Notes under the pieces: generated by a model
The model's database searches: none
What the model was told of the DNA's origin: nothing
The model's input: the letters and a program-made list of their open reading frames with translations, nothing else
Program-made: the position numbers and the translations under genes
Assembly (NCBI GenBank): GCA_002424705.1
Contig: DIKW01000014.1
Span: forward strand, 1-15,482
Direction: 5' to 3'
Length of the DNA stretch: 15,482 nt
Source: Geobacter sp. UBA5608
GTDB taxonomy: Bacteria; Desulfobacterota; Desulfuromonadia; Geobacterales; Pseudopelobacteraceae
In this document: positions 14,426 to 15,482 of the stretch, one piece after another
Layout: the number at the start of each line of letters is the position of its first letter
Position numbering within the stretch: position 1 is the first letter of the stretch

Positions 14426-14449
14426 GAATAAAGGGGCTGCTCAGCGCCC
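14426..14449 (-). terminator. Possible terminator after rimO
   Basis: On the minus strand GGGCGC (14449-14444) pairs with GC and GCCC (14440-14434, one bulged A) around a TGA loop. It is followed by CTTTATTCTT (14433-14424, overlapping the next -35 box). It begins 17 bases after the rimO stop codon. The stem is short and the T-tract interrupted, so it may be leaky. Confidence 0.4.
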
Positions 14450-14466
14450 TGCGAGCGGGCCTGGTC

Positions 14467-15482
14467 TCACTCTTCAATCATCTCGGCGATCAAGTCGTAG
14501 TCTGACGAGTCGGTGATCCGGCAGGTGACGATGTCGCCAACGTTGGCCTGGCCGGAGGTGATGTAGACCTGGCCGTCGATATCCGGCGCCTGGCGACTGG
14601 TGCGGCCCTTCAGCAACAGCTCGGTCTCCTCGCTGTATCCTTCCACAATCACCTGCTCGAGTTGTCCCACTTGGGTACGGTTGCGGCGGAAAGAAAGTCG
14701 GGCCTGAACTTTCATCAGTTTGCGATAGCGCTCTCGTTTGACCCGTTCCGATACCTGGTCCGGCATCTCGGCTGCCGGGGTGCCGTCCTCTTTTGAGTAG
14801 CAGAAGACACCCAGTCGGTCGAATTTGGCCTGCTCAACGAAGCGGGTCAGCTCCATGAAGTCGTCCACACTTTCACCAGGGAAGCCAACAATCAGCGAGG
14901 TGCGCAGGGCGATCTCCGGAATTTCGGAACGCAGGCGGTCTACCAGCGTATGAATCTGTTCTGAGGTGGAGCGGCGGTTCATACGGGCTAAGATGCTATC
15001 GCTGATATGCTGGATCGGGATGTCCAGGTATTTACACAGCTTGGGCTCGGTTTTAAGCAGTTCGATCAGCTCGTCGTCGATGCCGTCCGGGTAAGCGTAC
15101 AGCAGGCGGATCCACTTCAGATCCCCAATCATTGCCAGGCTGCGGATCAGGTCTGAAAGGCTGGTGTCATCGGTCAGGTCGCTGCCGTAGCGGGTGATAT
15201 CTTGGGAGACCAGGATGATCTCGCGCACGCCGCCGGCAACGAGGCGTTTGGCTTCGTTCACCAGCGCCTCAAGGGGGCGGGAACGGTAGCCGCCACGGAT
15301 GGAGGGAATCACACAGTAGGTGCAGCAGTTAGAACAACCTTCGCCGATCTTCAGGTAGGCGTACCAGCCTGGCGACGAGTTGAGTCGTGGTAGGGTCTCG
15401 TCGTAGATGTAGTTGGGGTCGCCGACGTATTTGAGCTGCCCCTCCTGAGCCCGGTGTTCGGCCAGTATTTCAGCTACTCGCG
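14467..15482 (-). CDS. rimO: Ribosomal protein S12 methylthiotransferase RimO (5' end beyond the window)
   Basis: 337 residues are visible and the frame is open to the window edge; the missing part is the start, expected to hold most of the N-terminal UPF0004 domain. The radical SAM motif CSNCCTYC (CxxxCxxC, visible residues 49-56) binds the 4Fe-4S cluster that cleaves S-adenosylmethionine. YLDIPIQHISDSILARMNR and TSLIVGFPGE are typical MiaB/RimO blocks. The C-terminal TRAM domain contains APDIDGQVYI and ends in DYDLIAEMIEE, the RimO type (E. coli RimO also ends near DEYDLW). RimO adds a methylthio group to an aspartate of ribosomal protein S12. IPSIRGGYRSR after the cluster motif also favours RimO over MiaB. 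Confidence 0.94.
   Translation of the reverse strand, partial: RVAEILAEHRAQEGQLKYVGDPNYIYDETLPRLNSSPGWYAYLKIGEGCSNCCTYCVIPSIRGGYRSRPLEALVNEAKRLVAGGVREIILVSQDITRYGSDLTDDTSLSDLIRSLAMIGDLKWIRLLYAYPDGIDDELIELLKTEPKLCKYLDIPIQHISDSILARMNRRSTSEQIHTLVDRLRSEIPEIALRTSLIVGFPGESVDDFMELTRFVEQAKFDRLGVFCYSKEDGTPAAEMPDQVSERVKRERYRKLMKVQARLSFRRNRTQVGQLEQVIVEGYSEETELLLKGRTSRQAPDIDGQVYITSGQANVGDIVTCRITDSSDYDLIAEMIEE

Overview
The window looks like ordinary chromosome of a Geobacter-type bacterium (Desulfuromonadales/Geobacterales). This is inferred from remembered family resemblance, not from a search. Supporting signs are a moderately high GC content, densely packed genes, a lone HDOD protein, a response regulator-GGDEF protein, a DUF362/ferredoxin protein, DUF116 linked to def-fmt, and a DksA/TraR zinc-finger protein with a long Lys/Ala tail. 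I see no transposase, integrase, phage gene, CRISPR array, rRNA or tRNA, and no gene-free stretch over 300 bases.

Layout. At 1-1278 (+) lie the end of a KUP-type potassium transporter and, 9 bases later, an MnmA-like PP-loop ATPase with an NFACT-R-like C-terminal part. At 3508-1264 (-) is a tightly overlapping operon def-fmt-DUF116 (peptide deformylase, methionyl-tRNA formyltransferase, and a membrane protein with a Cys cluster). At 3598-3825 (+) is a 75-residue protein of unknown function with a very strong ribosome binding site. At 4670-3822 (-) is an HDOD protein. At 4838-11183 (+) is a three-gene operon: an exported TPR protein, a 1162-residue GH13 (alpha-amylase superfamily) protein and a predicted outer-membrane beta-barrel protein. 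At 12460-11180 (-) is a REC-PAS-GGDEF protein. At 12549-13682 (+) is a DUF362 protein with two 4Fe-4S motifs. At 14356-13679 (-) is the DksA/TraR-like protein. At 15482-14467 (-) is the larger part of rimO, whose start lies beyond the window.

How the genes relate. def and fmt together handle N-formylmethionine at the start and end of initiation. The PP-loop protein and RimO point to tRNA and ribosome modification. HDOD and GGDEF are signalling proteins without visible partners here. The TPR-GH13-barrel operon is the most interesting unit: TAATG translational coupling and a 16-base overlap tie the three genes together, one sigma70-like promoter precedes them, and the GH13 protein has large unassigned flanks plus a His-to-Pro change in conserved region IV.

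All four convergent gene pairs overlap by 4 or 15 bases, so 3' signals must lie inside the opposing genes. A clear example is a perfect 11-bp hairpin plus T-run for the DksA-like gene, placed within the ferredoxin coding region of the DUF362 gene.
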